The position numbers were made by a program, and so were the translations under genes. Source: Agromyces sp. H66 (GTDB taxonomy: Bacteria > Actinomycetota > Actinomycetes > Actinomycetales > Microbacteriaceae). Taken from it: a stretch of 64,000 nucleotides of DNA. Below are positions 1 to 8,296 of the stretch, one piece after another. The DNA is taken from contig NZ_SJZG01000001.1 of assembly GCF_004959775.1 (NCBI RefSeq), positions 62,001 to 126,000 of the forward strand, given 5' to 3'. The notes beneath the pieces were generated by a model, which was not told the origin of the DNA, did not search any database, and was given only the letters and a program-made list of their open reading frames with translations. Numbering within the stretch: position 1 is the stretch's first letter; each line of letters opens with the position of its first letter.

Positions 1-516
1 GGCCGAGGGCAGCACCTGGTATCGCACGCGATTCAAGCCGGAGATGCCGTACGACCGGCTCGTCTCGGTCTGCACGGGGTCGGCGGCGCGCACGCCCTCG
101 ATGGTGTTCAGCAGCACGGGCCAGATCGCCGCCAGGACGATGATGAAGACCTTCATCCAGTCGGTCGGGCCGAAGAGCAGCAGCAGCACCGGAATCAGGA
201 CGGGAGGAGGCAGCGCACGGAAGAACTCGAAGACCGGCTCGGTGAACGCGCGCAGGTCGCGATTGAGGCCGACGAGCATGCCCAATAGGATGCCGGCGAC
301 GATGGCGATCACGACGCCGATGCCGAACCGGGCGATGCTCGGGAGGATGTCCACCCACAGGCGCGGACCGAACCAGGTCTCGACGAAGGTGACGATGAGC
401 TCACCCGGTGTCGGCACGAAGAAGCTCGGCGACACGGTCGTCGCGATCCACCACAGCACGACGAGGATCGCCGGAAGTCCCAGCGCGAAGCCGAGGGTGA
501 CGAACGCCTTCTTCAT
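1..516 (-). CDS. ABC transporter permease, NitT/TauT (SsuC) type, C-terminus outside window
   Basis: Inner-membrane permease of a nitrate/taurine/sulfonate-type ABC importer. The 172 visible codons give a hydrophobic N-terminus (MKKAFVTLGFALGLPAILVV), several membrane spans, and the start of the cytoplasmic EAA loop (SYGISGLNRVRYQVLPSA) at the window edge, so the last third is missing. The ATG overlaps the stop of the upstream permease gene in an ATGA arrangement, which fixes the start and shows translational coupling. With the second permease and the lipoprotein upstream it forms a heterodimeric importer. The ATPase gene is not in the window and may lie beyond the left edge. The substrate is unknown; the neighbours suggest an organic acid later activated with CoA. 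Confidence 0.9.
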   Translation of the reverse strand, partial: MKKAFVTLGFALGLPAILVVLWWIATTVSPSFFVPTPGELIVTFVETWFGPRLWVDILPSIARFGIGVVIAIVAGILLGMLVGLNRDLRAFTEPVFEFFRALPPPVLIPVLLLLFGPTDWMKVFIIVLAAIWPVLLNTIEGVRAADPVQTETSRSYGISGLNRVRYQVLPSA

Positions 517-1364
517 ACCGGGATCTCCCCACGTACCGAGTGGTGCCACGACAACAGCGCCCGCTCCAGGAACCTGGCGCCGAAGTTGATGAGGACTCCG
601 AGGAATCCGGTCGCCAGCACCAGCGCATACATCGTCGTGTAGAGGCCGGCGTTCTGCGCCCGCGCGATCTCGAGCCCCAAGCCGGGGGTTCCGATGATCA
701 GCTGTGCGGTGATGGCGAGGATGAGCGCGACCGCGGCGGCCAGCCGGATTCCGGTCATCAGGTACGGCAGCGTCGTGGGGAACACGATGTCGCGAATGCG
801 CTGCCACGTGGAGAACCCGTAGCTCTGACCGGTGTCCATCGCGATCTTGTCGACATCGGCGACGCCGTAGAGCACCTGGATGAAGATCTGCCAGAACGCG
901 GCGTACACGATCAACAGCAGGCTCGCCTCGATCCGCACGCCGAACAGCAGCACCGCCAGGGGGATCAGCGCGACCGAGGGAACCGGGCGGAGGAACTCCA
1001 CGGTCGAACTGGTGGCCCGTCGCAGGAACGGGGAGAGCCCGATCACCACACCGGTGACCGAGGCCAGCACGAGCGCGATGGCCAGGCCGAGTCCCCACTG
1101 CACCAGCGTGTCGCCGACCGCGATCCAGAACGGCGCGATCGTCGCGATCTCGAGCAGGCGCGGCAGCACTTCGGAAGGCGGCGGCAGGAAGCGGGGGTCG
1201 ACGAGACCGACGCGGGCCGCGATCTCCCAGATGGCCAGCAGGGTCAGGATGCCGGCGAGTCCCAGCAGCGCGCGGCGGGGACGGTAGCGGCGTCGTCGGC
1301 TCTTGGCCTGGACGGCGGCGACGCTGCGCGTGACGGTCTGGTCGCCCGGTGATTGCACGGTCAA
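513..1364 (-). CDS. ABC transporter permease, NitT/TauT (SsuC) type
   Basis: Second inner-membrane permease of the same importer, 283 residues if translation begins at TTG 1364. That TTG overlaps the ligase stop codon (TTGA), as in the other junctions of this operon. A GTG two codons later (1358) is the alternative. The reading frame stays open upstream into the ligase gene, so longer versions are probably shadow translation. The N-terminus is basic (KSRRRRYRPRRALLG), followed by about six membrane spans and the EAA-type loop SYGFSTWQRIRDIVFPTTLP, which contacts the ATPase. It is about the usual length for this family. Two different permeases in tandem suggest a heterodimeric channel. Confidence 0.88.
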   Translation of the reverse strand: MTVQSPGDQTVTRSVAAVQAKSRRRRYRPRRALLGLAGILTLLAIWEIAARVGLVDPRFLPPPSEVLPRLLEIATIAPFWIAVGDTLVQWGLGLAIALVLASVTGVVIGLSPFLRRATSSTVEFLRPVPSVALIPLAVLLFGVRIEASLLLIVYAAFWQIFIQVLYGVADVDKIAMDTGQSYGFSTWQRIRDIVFPTTLPYLMTGIRLAAAVALILAITAQLIIGTPGLGLEIARAQNAGLYTTMYALVLATGFLGVLINFGARFLERALLSWHHSVRGEIPV

Positions 1365-2923
1365 GAGCGGGGCCCCCCATCGGCCGGCCGGTCGGTCGAC
1401 GGCACCGCGAACTCGGCGCGCAGGTCGGCCTTGCGGATCTTGCCGCTCGCGGTACGAGGCAACTCGTCGACGAACACGACGCGCTTCGGGATCTTGTACT
1501 TCGCGAGGCGCCCGGTGAGGTGTGCGATGACGTCCTCGGCCGTCAGGGACGCTCCGTCCTTCAGGGTGGCGACGGCGAGCGGGACCTCGCCCCACTTCGC
1601 GTCGGGCACCCCGATCAGGGCGACGGCGGAGACCTCGGTGAGTTCCATGATGACCCCCTCGACTTCGGCGGAGTAGATGTTCTCGCCGCCTGAGATGATC
1701 ATGTCCTTCAACCGGTCGGAGATGTAGATGTAGCCGTCCTCGTCGAAGTAGCCGAGATCGCCCGAGCGGAACCAGCCGTCGACGAGGGCGGCCTCACTGG
1801 CCTCGGGACGGTTCCAGTACTCCGTGATGACGTTGGGGCCGCTGATCCAGATCTCCCCGACCTCGCCGGGCGGCAGTTCGTCACCGTGCTCGTCGACGAT
1901 CTTCACGTCGGTGAAGAAGTGCTTGAGGCCCGACGATCCCAACTTGTGACGAGCCATGTGGGCGGGCATCGCGGTGGCCCCGGGCGCGGTCTCGGTCATC
2001 CCGTAGCCGCCGGTGAAGCCGAGCCCGCGCGCCTCGTAGGCCTGCAGCATCCGTTCGGGCATGGCCGACCCGCCGCAGGTCAGGTGTCGCAGGCTGCTGA
2101 TGTCGGTGGAATCCCATGCCGGGTGTTCCTGCAGCATCTGGAACGTCGTCGGCACGCCCGAGAGCATCGTCACCTGTTCGGCCTCGATGGTGGACAGGAC
2201 CCGACCGGCGTCGAATTTCTCATGCAGGATCACCGTGCCGCCCTGCAGGAGCACCGGGAGCGCTCCGTTGGTGAGCGAGGCGACATGGAACATCGGCGAG
2301 ATGAGCAGGACGCGCTCCCCGGCGGTGACGCCGTAGTCGACCATGACGTTGAAGCAGTTCCAGGTCAGGTTGCCGTGCGTGAGCACGGCGCCCTTCGGGT
2401 GACCCGTCGTGCCGGAGGTGTAGAGGATGAGGGCGGCATCGTCGAGCGTGACGGGCTCGTCGCGATGGTCGGCGGCGCCGGATGCGACGACCGCTTCGTA
2501 TTCCTCGATCCCCTCGACGGGGGGCTGCCCGGCGACGATGAAGCGGCGCTTCGCGCGGGTGGACCAACTGCCCGAACGGGCGAGGTCGGTCAGCTCGGAG
2601 TGGAAGACGAGGGTGGTTGCACCCGAGTCCTCGAGCGCGAACTCGATCTCGGGTGCGGCGAGGCGCGTGTTGAGCGGAACGAAGATGGCGCCGAGCGTGG
2701 CCGTCGCGAAGAAGGTCTCGAGGAACGACGGATGATTGTTGCCGAGGTAGGCCACGCGGTCCCCGGCCGCGACGCCGCGGTCGGCGAGGGCGTTGGCCAA
2801 CCGGTCGATCCGCTCGGCGAGCACCTCGTAGCGGATGCGCTGATCGCGGTAGGTCAGGGCGATGTCGCCGCGAGAACGCTCGCGCCGACGCCAGACCCAT
2901 GGCCCGATCCCGTGGTTGTGCAC
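1361..2923 (-). CDS. AMP-dependent acyl-CoA synthetase/ligase
   Basis: Adenylate-forming enzyme that activates a carboxylic acid to its CoA thioester using ATP and CoA, in the cytoplasm. The phosphate-binding motif TSGTTGHPKG is at about residues 169-178. The GGYGMTET motif, the hinge region (YISDRLKDMIISGGENIYS) and the catalytic-lysine tail (RTASGKIRKADL) follow in order. At 520 residues it has normal length. GTG 2923 was chosen because AAGAAGGGA precedes it; an in-frame ATG at 2989 has no such site. The gene lies between the binding protein and the permeases, so the imported compound is probably its substrate. The acid cannot be named from sequence; medium-chain or aromatic acids are both possible. 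Confidence 0.9.
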   Translation of the reverse strand: MHNHGIGPWVWRRRERSRGDIALTYRDQRIRYEVLAERIDRLANALADRGVAAGDRVAYLGNNHPSFLETFFATATLGAIFVPLNTRLAAPEIEFALEDSGATTLVFHSELTDLARSGSWSTRAKRRFIVAGQPPVEGIEEYEAVVASGAADHRDEPVTLDDAALILYTSGTTGHPKGAVLTHGNLTWNCFNVMVDYGVTAGERVLLISPMFHVASLTNGALPVLLQGGTVILHEKFDAGRVLSTIEAEQVTMLSGVPTTFQMLQEHPAWDSTDISSLRHLTCGGSAMPERMLQAYEARGLGFTGGYGMTETAPGATAMPAHMARHKLGSSGLKHFFTDVKIVDEHGDELPPGEVGEIWISGPNVITEYWNRPEASEAALVDGWFRSGDLGYFDEDGYIYISDRLKDMIISGGENIYSAEVEGVIMELTEVSAVALIGVPDAKWGEVPLAVATLKDGASLTAEDVIAHLTGRLAKYKIPKRVVFVDELPRTASGKIRKADLRAEFAVPSTDRPADGGPRS

Positions 2924-3001
2924 GGCAGTCCCTTCTTGACAGGGGGTACGGATGCGAGGGGATGGGCCCGGTGCCGCCGGGAGCGGCACCGGGCCCGGCC
3001 G

Positions 3002-3982
3002 TCACTCGAAGATGACCTTGTCGAGGTCGGGCTCGCTGTCGATGAAGCCGTACTTGAGCGCCATCGCGCTGAGCTCCTCGATGATGCCTCGGTCGAGGTC
3101 GCCCGACAGCCGTTCGAGGTTGATGTTCTCGACGACGTCGGCGGGCATGCCGGTGTAGTCGACGATGGCGGCGCGGTACAGCTCGGTGTCGTCCATCGCC
3201 AGGGCGGTGGACTCGCTGATGGCCGCGGCGAACGCCTCGACGACCTCGGGGTTGGCCTCCGCGTACGCCGTGGAGCTGAAGGTGACCATCGTGTAGAGGT
3301 CGTCGATCGCCGCGAGCGGGTCGCCGAGGAACGTCGCACCCTCGGTGGCGAGCGACGCGCTGAGGAACGGCTCGGGGACCCACGATGCGTCGATGTGCCC
3401 CTGCTCGAGCTGGGCGAGCTGGTCGGGGAACGCGATCTCGGTGAAGGTGACGGCATCGGGGTCGCCGCCGTCCTCCTCCACCATCGCCATGGTGGTCAGG
3501 TCGCCCTGCGTGTTCACGGCGTTCAGGGCGACGGTCTTGCCCTCGAGGTCGGACCAGGTCTGGATGCCCGAGCTCTCCATCACGACGATGCCGGACGGTG
3601 CCGGATCGGCGATCTGCGAGTAGCCGGCGACGATGCTCATCTCCAGGCCCTGGCTGGCAGCGACGAGAACGGAGAGCGGGTTTCCGACCGCGAACTCGAT
3701 CGACTGGCTGGACACGGCGGGCAGCAGTGCCGCACCGCCCTGACCGAGCTGGACCTCGACGTCGAGGCCGTGCTTCTCGAAGATGCCCTCGTCGATGCCG
3801 AGCTGGACCGCCGCCGCCGGTGCGATCTGGAGCAGGCCGACCGTGACGGGGATCAGCTCGCCCGACTCGGTGCCGTCGGCTTCATCGGTGGGTTCGCCGC
3901 TGAGCGTTCCCTGAGAGCAGGCGGTGAGCATGAGTGCCCCCGCCGTGAGGGCTGCAAAGCCCGCGAGGCGCTTTCGCATCAT
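3002..3982 (-). CDS. ABC transporter substrate-binding lipoprotein, NMT1/SsuA-like
   Basis: Extracytoplasmic receptor of the importer, 326 residues. A basic lipoprotein signal peptide ends in the lipobox LTAC near residue 22, followed by an acidic linker. The rest reads like a NitT/TauT-family receptor (IDEGIFEKHGLDVEVQLGQG, FAVGNPLSVLVAASQG, DLEGKTVALN). ATG 3982 is preceded by AAAGGAG at good spacing. The frame is open to 4180, but that part overlaps the upstream gene's 3' end and looks non-coding. It is the first transport gene of the catabolic operon, about 100 bp below the hydratase gene, so it may have its own translation signals but share the transcript. Confidence 0.9.
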   Translation of the reverse strand: MMRKRLAGFAALTAGALMLTACSQGTLSGEPTDEADGTESGELIPVTVGLLQIAPAAAVQLGIDEGIFEKHGLDVEVQLGQGGAALLPAVSSQSIEFAVGNPLSVLVAASQGLEMSIVAGYSQIADPAPSGIVVMESSGIQTWSDLEGKTVALNAVNTQGDLTTMAMVEEDGGDPDAVTFTEIAFPDQLAQLEQGHIDASWVPEPFLSASLATEGATFLGDPLAAIDDLYTMVTFSSTAYAEANPEVVEAFAAAISESTALAMDDTELYRAAIVDYTGMPADVVENINLERLSGDLDRGIIEELSAMALKYGFIDSEPDLDKVIFE

Positions 3983-4079
3983 TTCAGTGACTCCTTTGTG
4001 ACTGTGCGTGTGAGTGCAGGATGCGCCCGCCGAGTGACGGTCGCCGGTATTCAGTTGTGGGTATGGGGCGCGGGCCCCG

Positions 4080-4532
4080 TCAGGCGTAGAAGCGTTGCAG
4101 GCTGCGGGCGACGACGGCGGGCTTGCTGCCGCCCTCGATCTCGATGGTGACGTCGACGGTGAGCTGGTAGCCGCCCGCAACCTCCGTCACCTCGGCGATG
4201 GTCGCCGTCATGCGGATGCGAGAACCGACCGGGACGGGGGAGACGAAGCGGACCTTGTCGAGGCCGTAGTTGACCTTGGTGCCGACGCCCTCGACGTCGA
4301 GGAGCTCGGTCCACAGCGGGATCAGCAGCGACAGCGTGAGGAAGCCGTGGGCGATGGCGGTGCCGAACGGGCCGTCCTTCGCCCGCTCGGGATCGGTGTG
4401 GATCCACTGGTGGTCGCTGGCCGCCTCGGCGAAGGTGTCGACGCGCTCCTGGCTGATCTCCATCCAGTCGGTGTAGCCGAGGTCGGCTCCCACCAGCGAG
4501 GGGAGGTCGTCGTAGGCGACGGTCGTGGTCAT
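4080..4532 (-). CDS. MaoC family (R)-specific enoyl-CoA hydratase-like protein
   Basis: Single hot-dog domain of 150 residues. The catalytic signature (DHQWIHTDPERA, around residues 39-50, then GFLTLSL) matches MaoC dehydratases, in which Asp and His add water to 2-enoyl-CoA. It acts in the cytoplasm. Placed between acyl-CoA dehydrogenase and CoA-ligase genes, it probably hydrates the enoyl-CoA made by the dehydrogenase, and the short-chain dehydrogenase upstream would then oxidise the hydroxyacyl-CoA. Start ATG 4532 has AAAGGAC upstream. Together these proteins make a compact beta-oxidation-like path for one particular acid. Confidence 0.88.
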   Translation of the reverse strand: MTTTVAYDDLPSLVGADLGYTDWMEISQERVDTFAEAASDHQWIHTDPERAKDGPFGTAIAHGFLTLSLLIPLWTELLDVEGVGTKVNYGLDKVRFVSPVPVGSRIRMTATIAEVTEVAGGYQLTVDVTIEIEGGSKPAVVARSLQRFYA

Positions 4533-4569
4533 GTGGTGTCCTTTCTCAGTCCCCGAGCATGCCGAGGGG

Positions 4570-5757
4570 TCAGACGAATGCGGAGGCGCCGGTCAGCGCG
4601 CGTCCGACGATGAGGGAGTTGATCTCGTGCGTGCCCTCGTACGAGTACACGGCTTCGGCATCGGCGAAGAAGCGGGCGACGTCGTGCTCGAGCAGGATGC
4701 CGTTGCCGCCGAGCACCTCGCGTCCGAGCGCGACGGTCTCGCGGGCCATCAGCGACGTCTGCATCTTGGCCAGGGCCGAGTTCGTGTCGCTCCACTCGCC
4801 GGCATCCTGCCTGGCCGACAGCTGCACGGCCATGCCCAGCGAGGAGACCGCGTTCCCCAGCATCCGGGCGAGCTTCTCCTGCACGAGCTGGAAGCCGCCG
4901 ATCGGTCGGCCGAACTGCTCGCGCGAGCGCACGTACTTCACGGCCGCCTCGAGTGCGCCGGCCTGGAGCCCTGCCGCGATCCACGCGACATCCGACCGCA
5001 TCGTGCGCAGGATGCCCGCGACATCGCGCCACGAGTTCACGTTCTGCATGCGCCACCGCTCAGAGACGCGGGCGCCGTCGAGCGTGATGACGGCGTTCTG
5101 CATGGGGCGCAGCGACACCTTGCCCTGGATGATGTCGATCGTCACGCCCGGGGCCTCGCGGTCGACGAGGAAGAGCTTCACCTCGCCGTCGGCGACATCA
5201 CGCGCGAATATCGCCAGCTTGTCGGCCGCCGCGGCGCCGCCGATCCAGCGCTTGGCGCCGTCGATGATCCATTCGTCGCCGTCGCGGCGGGCCGACGTGG
5301 CCAGTCCCCCCGCGACGTCCGACCCGTGATCGGGCTCGGTGAGGGCGAAGACGCCCTTCAGCCCGAACGTGCGGATCAGCGGGTCGAGCTCGTCGGCCTG
5401 TTCGGCGGACCCGCCGAGTCGGACGGCCGCGCGGAAGAGCCCCGACTGCGCGTTGTACACCGTCGCCACCGAGACGTCGGTGCGGGCGAGCACGTAGGTG
5501 CGGAAGCCGGAGAACATCGAGGATCGGGCCTCGTCGGCCGAGACGCCCCGTGGCTGCATCAGGTCGAGCGGGACGAGCGCGCCGAGGATGCCGTCGGGCA
5601 TCGTGGCGGTCTCCCACGCGTCGTTCAGCAGGGGGCGCACGTCGCGTCGGAGCGTCTCGTCGAGCCGTGCGAGGGCGTCGAGCGCCCCGGCGCTCAGGTG
5701 CGACGCCGCATAGCCGTACGGATCGAGGCCGATCGCGGGCGAGGTGGCGATGCTCAC
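4570..5757 (-). CDS. acyl-CoA dehydrogenase, glutaryl-CoA dehydrogenase-like
   Basis: FAD-dependent acyl-CoA dehydrogenase of 395 residues, normal family length. The N-terminal helical part, middle beta domain (ALTEPDHGSDVAGG) and C-terminal helices are in order. The catalytic base is probably Glu374 in SYEGTHEINSLIVGRALTG, a layout like glutaryl-CoA dehydrogenases (YEGTHD...GRAITG). The GTG start at 5757 overlaps the amidohydrolase stop (GTGA), so the genes are coupled. It would desaturate the CoA ester made by the ligase. Whether it also decarboxylates, as true glutaryl-CoA dehydrogenase does, cannot be told here. Confidence 0.9.
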   Translation of the reverse strand: MSIATSPAIGLDPYGYAASHLSAGALDALARLDETLRRDVRPLLNDAWETATMPDGILGALVPLDLMQPRGVSADEARSSMFSGFRTYVLARTDVSVATVYNAQSGLFRAAVRLGGSAEQADELDPLIRTFGLKGVFALTEPDHGSDVAGGLATSARRDGDEWIIDGAKRWIGGAAAADKLAIFARDVADGEVKLFLVDREAPGVTIDIIQGKVSLRPMQNAVITLDGARVSERWRMQNVNSWRDVAGILRTMRSDVAWIAAGLQAGALEAAVKYVRSREQFGRPIGGFQLVQEKLARMLGNAVSSLGMAVQLSARQDAGEWSDTNSALAKMQTSLMARETVALGREVLGGNGILLEHDVARFFADAEAVYSYEGTHEINSLIVGRALTGASAFV

Positions 5758-6644
5758 GACGCCTCCCCGAGGCCGAGCAGTCGCACGGCGTTGTCCTTGA
5801 GGATCCGCGGCATGACCTCGGGCTTGAGCGCCGTCTGCTCGGCGTCGCGCAGCCAGCGCTCGGGGGAGATCAGGGGGAAGTCCGATCCGAACAGCACGCG
5901 ATCGGTGATGACCGAGTTGGCGTAGCGCACGAGTTCGGCGGGGAAGTACTTGGGGCTCCACCCCGAGAGGTCGATCCACGTGTTGTGCTTGTGCGTCGCG
6001 ACGGACAGCGCCTCGTCCTGCCACGGCACCGACGGGTGGGCCATGATGATCTGCAGGTCGGGGAAGTCCGCGGCGACGGCGTCGAGGAGCATCGGGTTCG
6101 AAAGCCCGAGTCGCAGGCCGCGCCCGCCCGGAAGCCCGGCGCCGATACCGGTCTGGCCGGTGTGGAAGAGCGCCGGCAGGCCGGCGTCCCGAATGACGCC
6201 GTAGAGCGGATAGTGGGCCCGGTCGCTCGGGTCGAACCCCTGCACGGTCGGGTGGAACTTGAAGCCGCGGACCCCGTGGTCCTCGATGAGTCGGCGCGCG
6301 CGGTCGACGGCATCGGGCCGACGGGGGTCGACCGACCCGAAGGGGATCAGCACGTCGTTGTTCCGCGCCGCTCCCTCCGCGATCTCGGCGCTCGAGACCG
6401 GCTCGTGTCCGAGCTGCGTCTCGGCATCCACGGAGAAGACGACCGCGGCCATCCCCAGCCCGCGATAGTGCTCCGCGACGCGGTCGAGCGTCGGCCACCC
6501 CTCGCCGCTGCCGAAGTAGCGGCTCGCCGCTGCGGACAGGTCGGCGGGGAGAGCACCGTGGCCGTGATCGTCCATGTCGACGTGCACGTGCACGTCTATC
6601 GCCTGGATCGCGTCGAGGTCGATCGCGGGTTCGTAGCGGGTCAT
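5754..6644 (-). CDS. amidohydrolase-2 (ACMSD-like) family protein
   Basis: Metal-dependent TIM-barrel protein of 296 residues from the amidohydrolase-2 family, which includes decarboxylases (ACMSD, gamma-resorcylate decarboxylase) and lactone or hydratase-type enzymes. The metal-binding HxH is His19-x-His21 (IDVHVHVD). Downstream are GFKFHPTVQGFD, the strand histidine in IIMAHPSVPW and the catalytic Asp in VLFGSDFPL. It is coupled to the dehydrogenase downstream by a GTGA overlap. The specific reaction is unknown. In this context it may remove or add a carboxylate or hydrolyse a ring-derived product of the imported compound. Confidence 0.87.
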   Translation of the reverse strand: MTRYEPAIDLDAIQAIDVHVHVDMDDHGHGALPADLSAAASRYFGSGEGWPTLDRVAEHYRGLGMAAVVFSVDAETQLGHEPVSSAEIAEGAARNNDVLIPFGSVDPRRPDAVDRARRLIEDHGVRGFKFHPTVQGFDPSDRAHYPLYGVIRDAGLPALFHTGQTGIGAGLPGGRGLRLGLSNPMLLDAVAADFPDLQIIMAHPSVPWQDEALSVATHKHNTWIDLSGWSPKYFPAELVRYANSVITDRVLFGSDFPLISPERWLRDAEQTALKPEVMPRILKDNAVRLLGLGEAS

Positions 6645-6698
6645 GTTCTGCCGTTCCTGGTCCGGGTCGAAAGGCGGTCGTGAGTGACGGGACGCCGG

Positions 6699-7634
6699 TC
6701 AGGCGCCGACGGGCGCCGGGCGCTGAAGTTCGTCGGGCAGGGGCGGGAAGGTCTCGCCGACCGACTGCAGCTGCTCGCCCACGACCGACTGGAACTCTGC
6801 TCCGAGGGCCTCGTAGGACCAGCCCCCGTCGTGGTACGCGGTGACGACCGGCTCGGGGTGCGACCAGAGCTGGAGGCGGTCGCCGCCGACGCCGAGCGCC
6901 TGGCCGGTGACGCCGGCCGCGGCATCCGATGCGAGGAAGGCGACGAGCCCGGCCACGTCGTCGGAGGTGCCGAAGCCGAGGTCGTGGCGGAAGAACGCCG
7001 GCATCGGCTCGCCCTTGGACTCGGCTTCGACCGCTGCGGCGAAGTAGGGCACGGTCGCCGTCATCGCGGTCGCGGCGACGGGGATGACCGCATTCGCGGT
7101 GATGCCGGCCTTCTTGAGCTCGAGCGCCCAGGTGCGCACCATGCCGACGATGCCGGCCTTGGCGGCGGCGTAGTTCGTCTGCCCGAAGTTGCCGCGCTGC
7201 CCGGTCGGCGAGCCGATCGTGATGATCCGGCCGGCGATCTGGTTCTCGCGCATGTAGGTCGCGGCTTCGCGGACGCAGGTGAAGGTGCCGCGCAGGTGCA
7301 CGTCGATGACGGTGTCGAAGTCGTCGTCGCTCATCTTCCACAGCACCGTGTCGCGAAGGACGCCGGCGTTGGTGACGAGGATGTCGAGCCGGCCGAAGTT
7401 GTCGACGGCCGCGGCGACCAACTGCTTCGCCGTCTCGGTGGGGCCGACGGGTGCGACCACCGCGACGGCCTTGCCGCCCGCCTGCTCGATCGACGCCACG
7501 GCTTCGGCGGCGGTGGCGTCGTCCACGTCGTTGACGACGACGGATGCCCCCTGCCGGGCGAGTTCCTGCGCGTAGGCGAGGCCGAGGCCGCGGCCGGATC
7601 CGGTGACGATGGCGACTTTGCCGTCGAGTGACAT
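6699..7634 (-). CDS. short-chain dehydrogenase/reductase (beta-oxidation type)
   Basis: NAD(P)-dependent SDR of 311 residues, first gene of the catabolic operon. The cofactor motif TGSGRGLG is near residues 11-18, NAG near 90, and the catalytic Tyr/Lys in NYAAAKAG. A C-terminal extension of about 50 residues beyond a classical SDR resembles SDRs fused to or derived from multifunctional beta-oxidation proteins. Its likely job is oxidising a 3-hydroxyacyl-CoA. The promoter lies in the gap shared with the divergent marR gene, where TTGACA (minus strand, 7689-7684) stands 17 bases from TCTCAT. A palindrome covers the -35 box. RBS AAAGGAG precedes ATG 7634. Confidence 0.88.
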   Translation of the reverse strand: MSLDGKVAIVTGSGRGLGLAYAQELARQGASVVVNDVDDATAAEAVASIEQAGGKAVAVVAPVGPTETAKQLVAAAVDNFGRLDILVTNAGVLRDTVLWKMSDDDFDTVIDVHLRGTFTCVREAATYMRENQIAGRIITIGSPTGQRGNFGQTNYAAAKAGIVGMVRTWALELKKAGITANAVIPVAATAMTATVPYFAAAVEAESKGEPMPAFFRHDLGFGTSDDVAGLVAFLASDAAAGVTGQALGVGGDRLQLWSHPEPVVTAYHDGGWSYEALGAEFQSVVGEQLQSVGETFPPLPDELQRPAPVGA

Positions 7635-7674
7635 GTGGGGCTCCTTTGCTGCTCACGTCTATGAGAATCCACTT

Positions 7675-7691
7675 TATTGAGATTGTCAATA
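7675..7691. promoter_or_regulatory. MarR operator candidate overlapping catabolic operon promoter
   Basis: Inverted repeat TATTGA-N5-TCAATA in the 94-bp gap between the divergent SDR and marR genes. It is AT-rich against a GC-rich background. It overlaps a minus-strand -35 box (TTGACA at 7689-7684), with TCTCAT 17 bases further on as -10. A MarR dimer bound here would block the catabolic operon and could also control its own gene. The repeat is seen directly; the regulatory role is inferred. Confidence 0.6.
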
Positions 7692-7728
7692 GTTACTTCT
7701 TCCAACTGGCGCCTGCTAGCATGCTGCA

Positions 7729-8226
7729 ATGCTGAATCCGACCGAGTCGCTGGCGACGGCGCCGATGCTCTCCGGTTCCGAGCGCCTCTGGGCGACGTCC
7801 GTCGTGCGTGACCTGGCGTTCCTCCTGGCCCGCGCGAACGCACTCTCCCTCGCGCAGGCGAACGCCGCCGCCGCGACCCACGGCCTGAAGGTGCGCTCGT
7901 ACACCGTGCTCGCCATCGCCGTGAGCGACACGCGGCCGACGCAGCGGGAGCTGGCGGAGTTCCTCCGGCTCGATCCCAGCCAGATCGTCGCGCTCGTCGA
8001 CGAACTGGAGTCGCGCGCCCTCGTGCGCCGGGAACCCGACCCCAGCGACCGGCGCGCCAACGTCGTCGTCGCGACCGACGAGGGTCGTGCGACCTACGCC
8101 TCGGCGCATGCCACGGTGGCCGACTCCGAGCGCGCCATCTTCGCGGCGCTCTCCGCAGAGGAGCGCACGACGCTGATGGAGATGCTGCGCCGCCTCGCCG
8201 GCGCGCCCGACGCGCTGTCGGCCTGA
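7729..8226 (+). CDS. MarR family transcriptional regulator of the catabolic operon
   Basis: Winged-helix DNA-binding protein of 165 residues. The recognition region reads [43 protein letters not shown], the classic MarR helix-turn-helix plus basic wing with the DRR motif. Terminal helices would form the dimer interface. It is divergently transcribed from the SDR/acyl-CoA operon with a palindromic operator between them, so it is most likely the local repressor. In characterised degradation clusters, MarR ligands are often CoA esters or aromatic acids; the inducer here is unknown. Fold confidence is high and target confidence moderate. Confidence 0.88.
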   Translation: MLNPTESLATAPMLSGSERLWATSVVRDLAFLLARANALSLAQANAAAATHGLKVRSYTVLAIAVSDTRPTQRELAEFLRLDPSQIVALVDELESRALVRREPDPSDRRANVVVATDEGRATYASAHATVADSERAIFAALSAEERTTLMEMLRRLAGAPDALSA

Positions 8227-8296
8227 GCGCCATCGGATCGTCTCGCGCCGTAGGCTTGGCTGGCGCGGGCAGCGGCGCCCGCTGACAGGAGGACTC

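Noticed and set aside
4570-7689. A minus-strand open frame of 1039 codons suggesting a giant fusion
   Set aside because: Only the acyl-CoA dehydrogenase end is real. The first 640 residues are Arg-rich shadow sequence opposite or beside the SDR and amidohydrolase frames.
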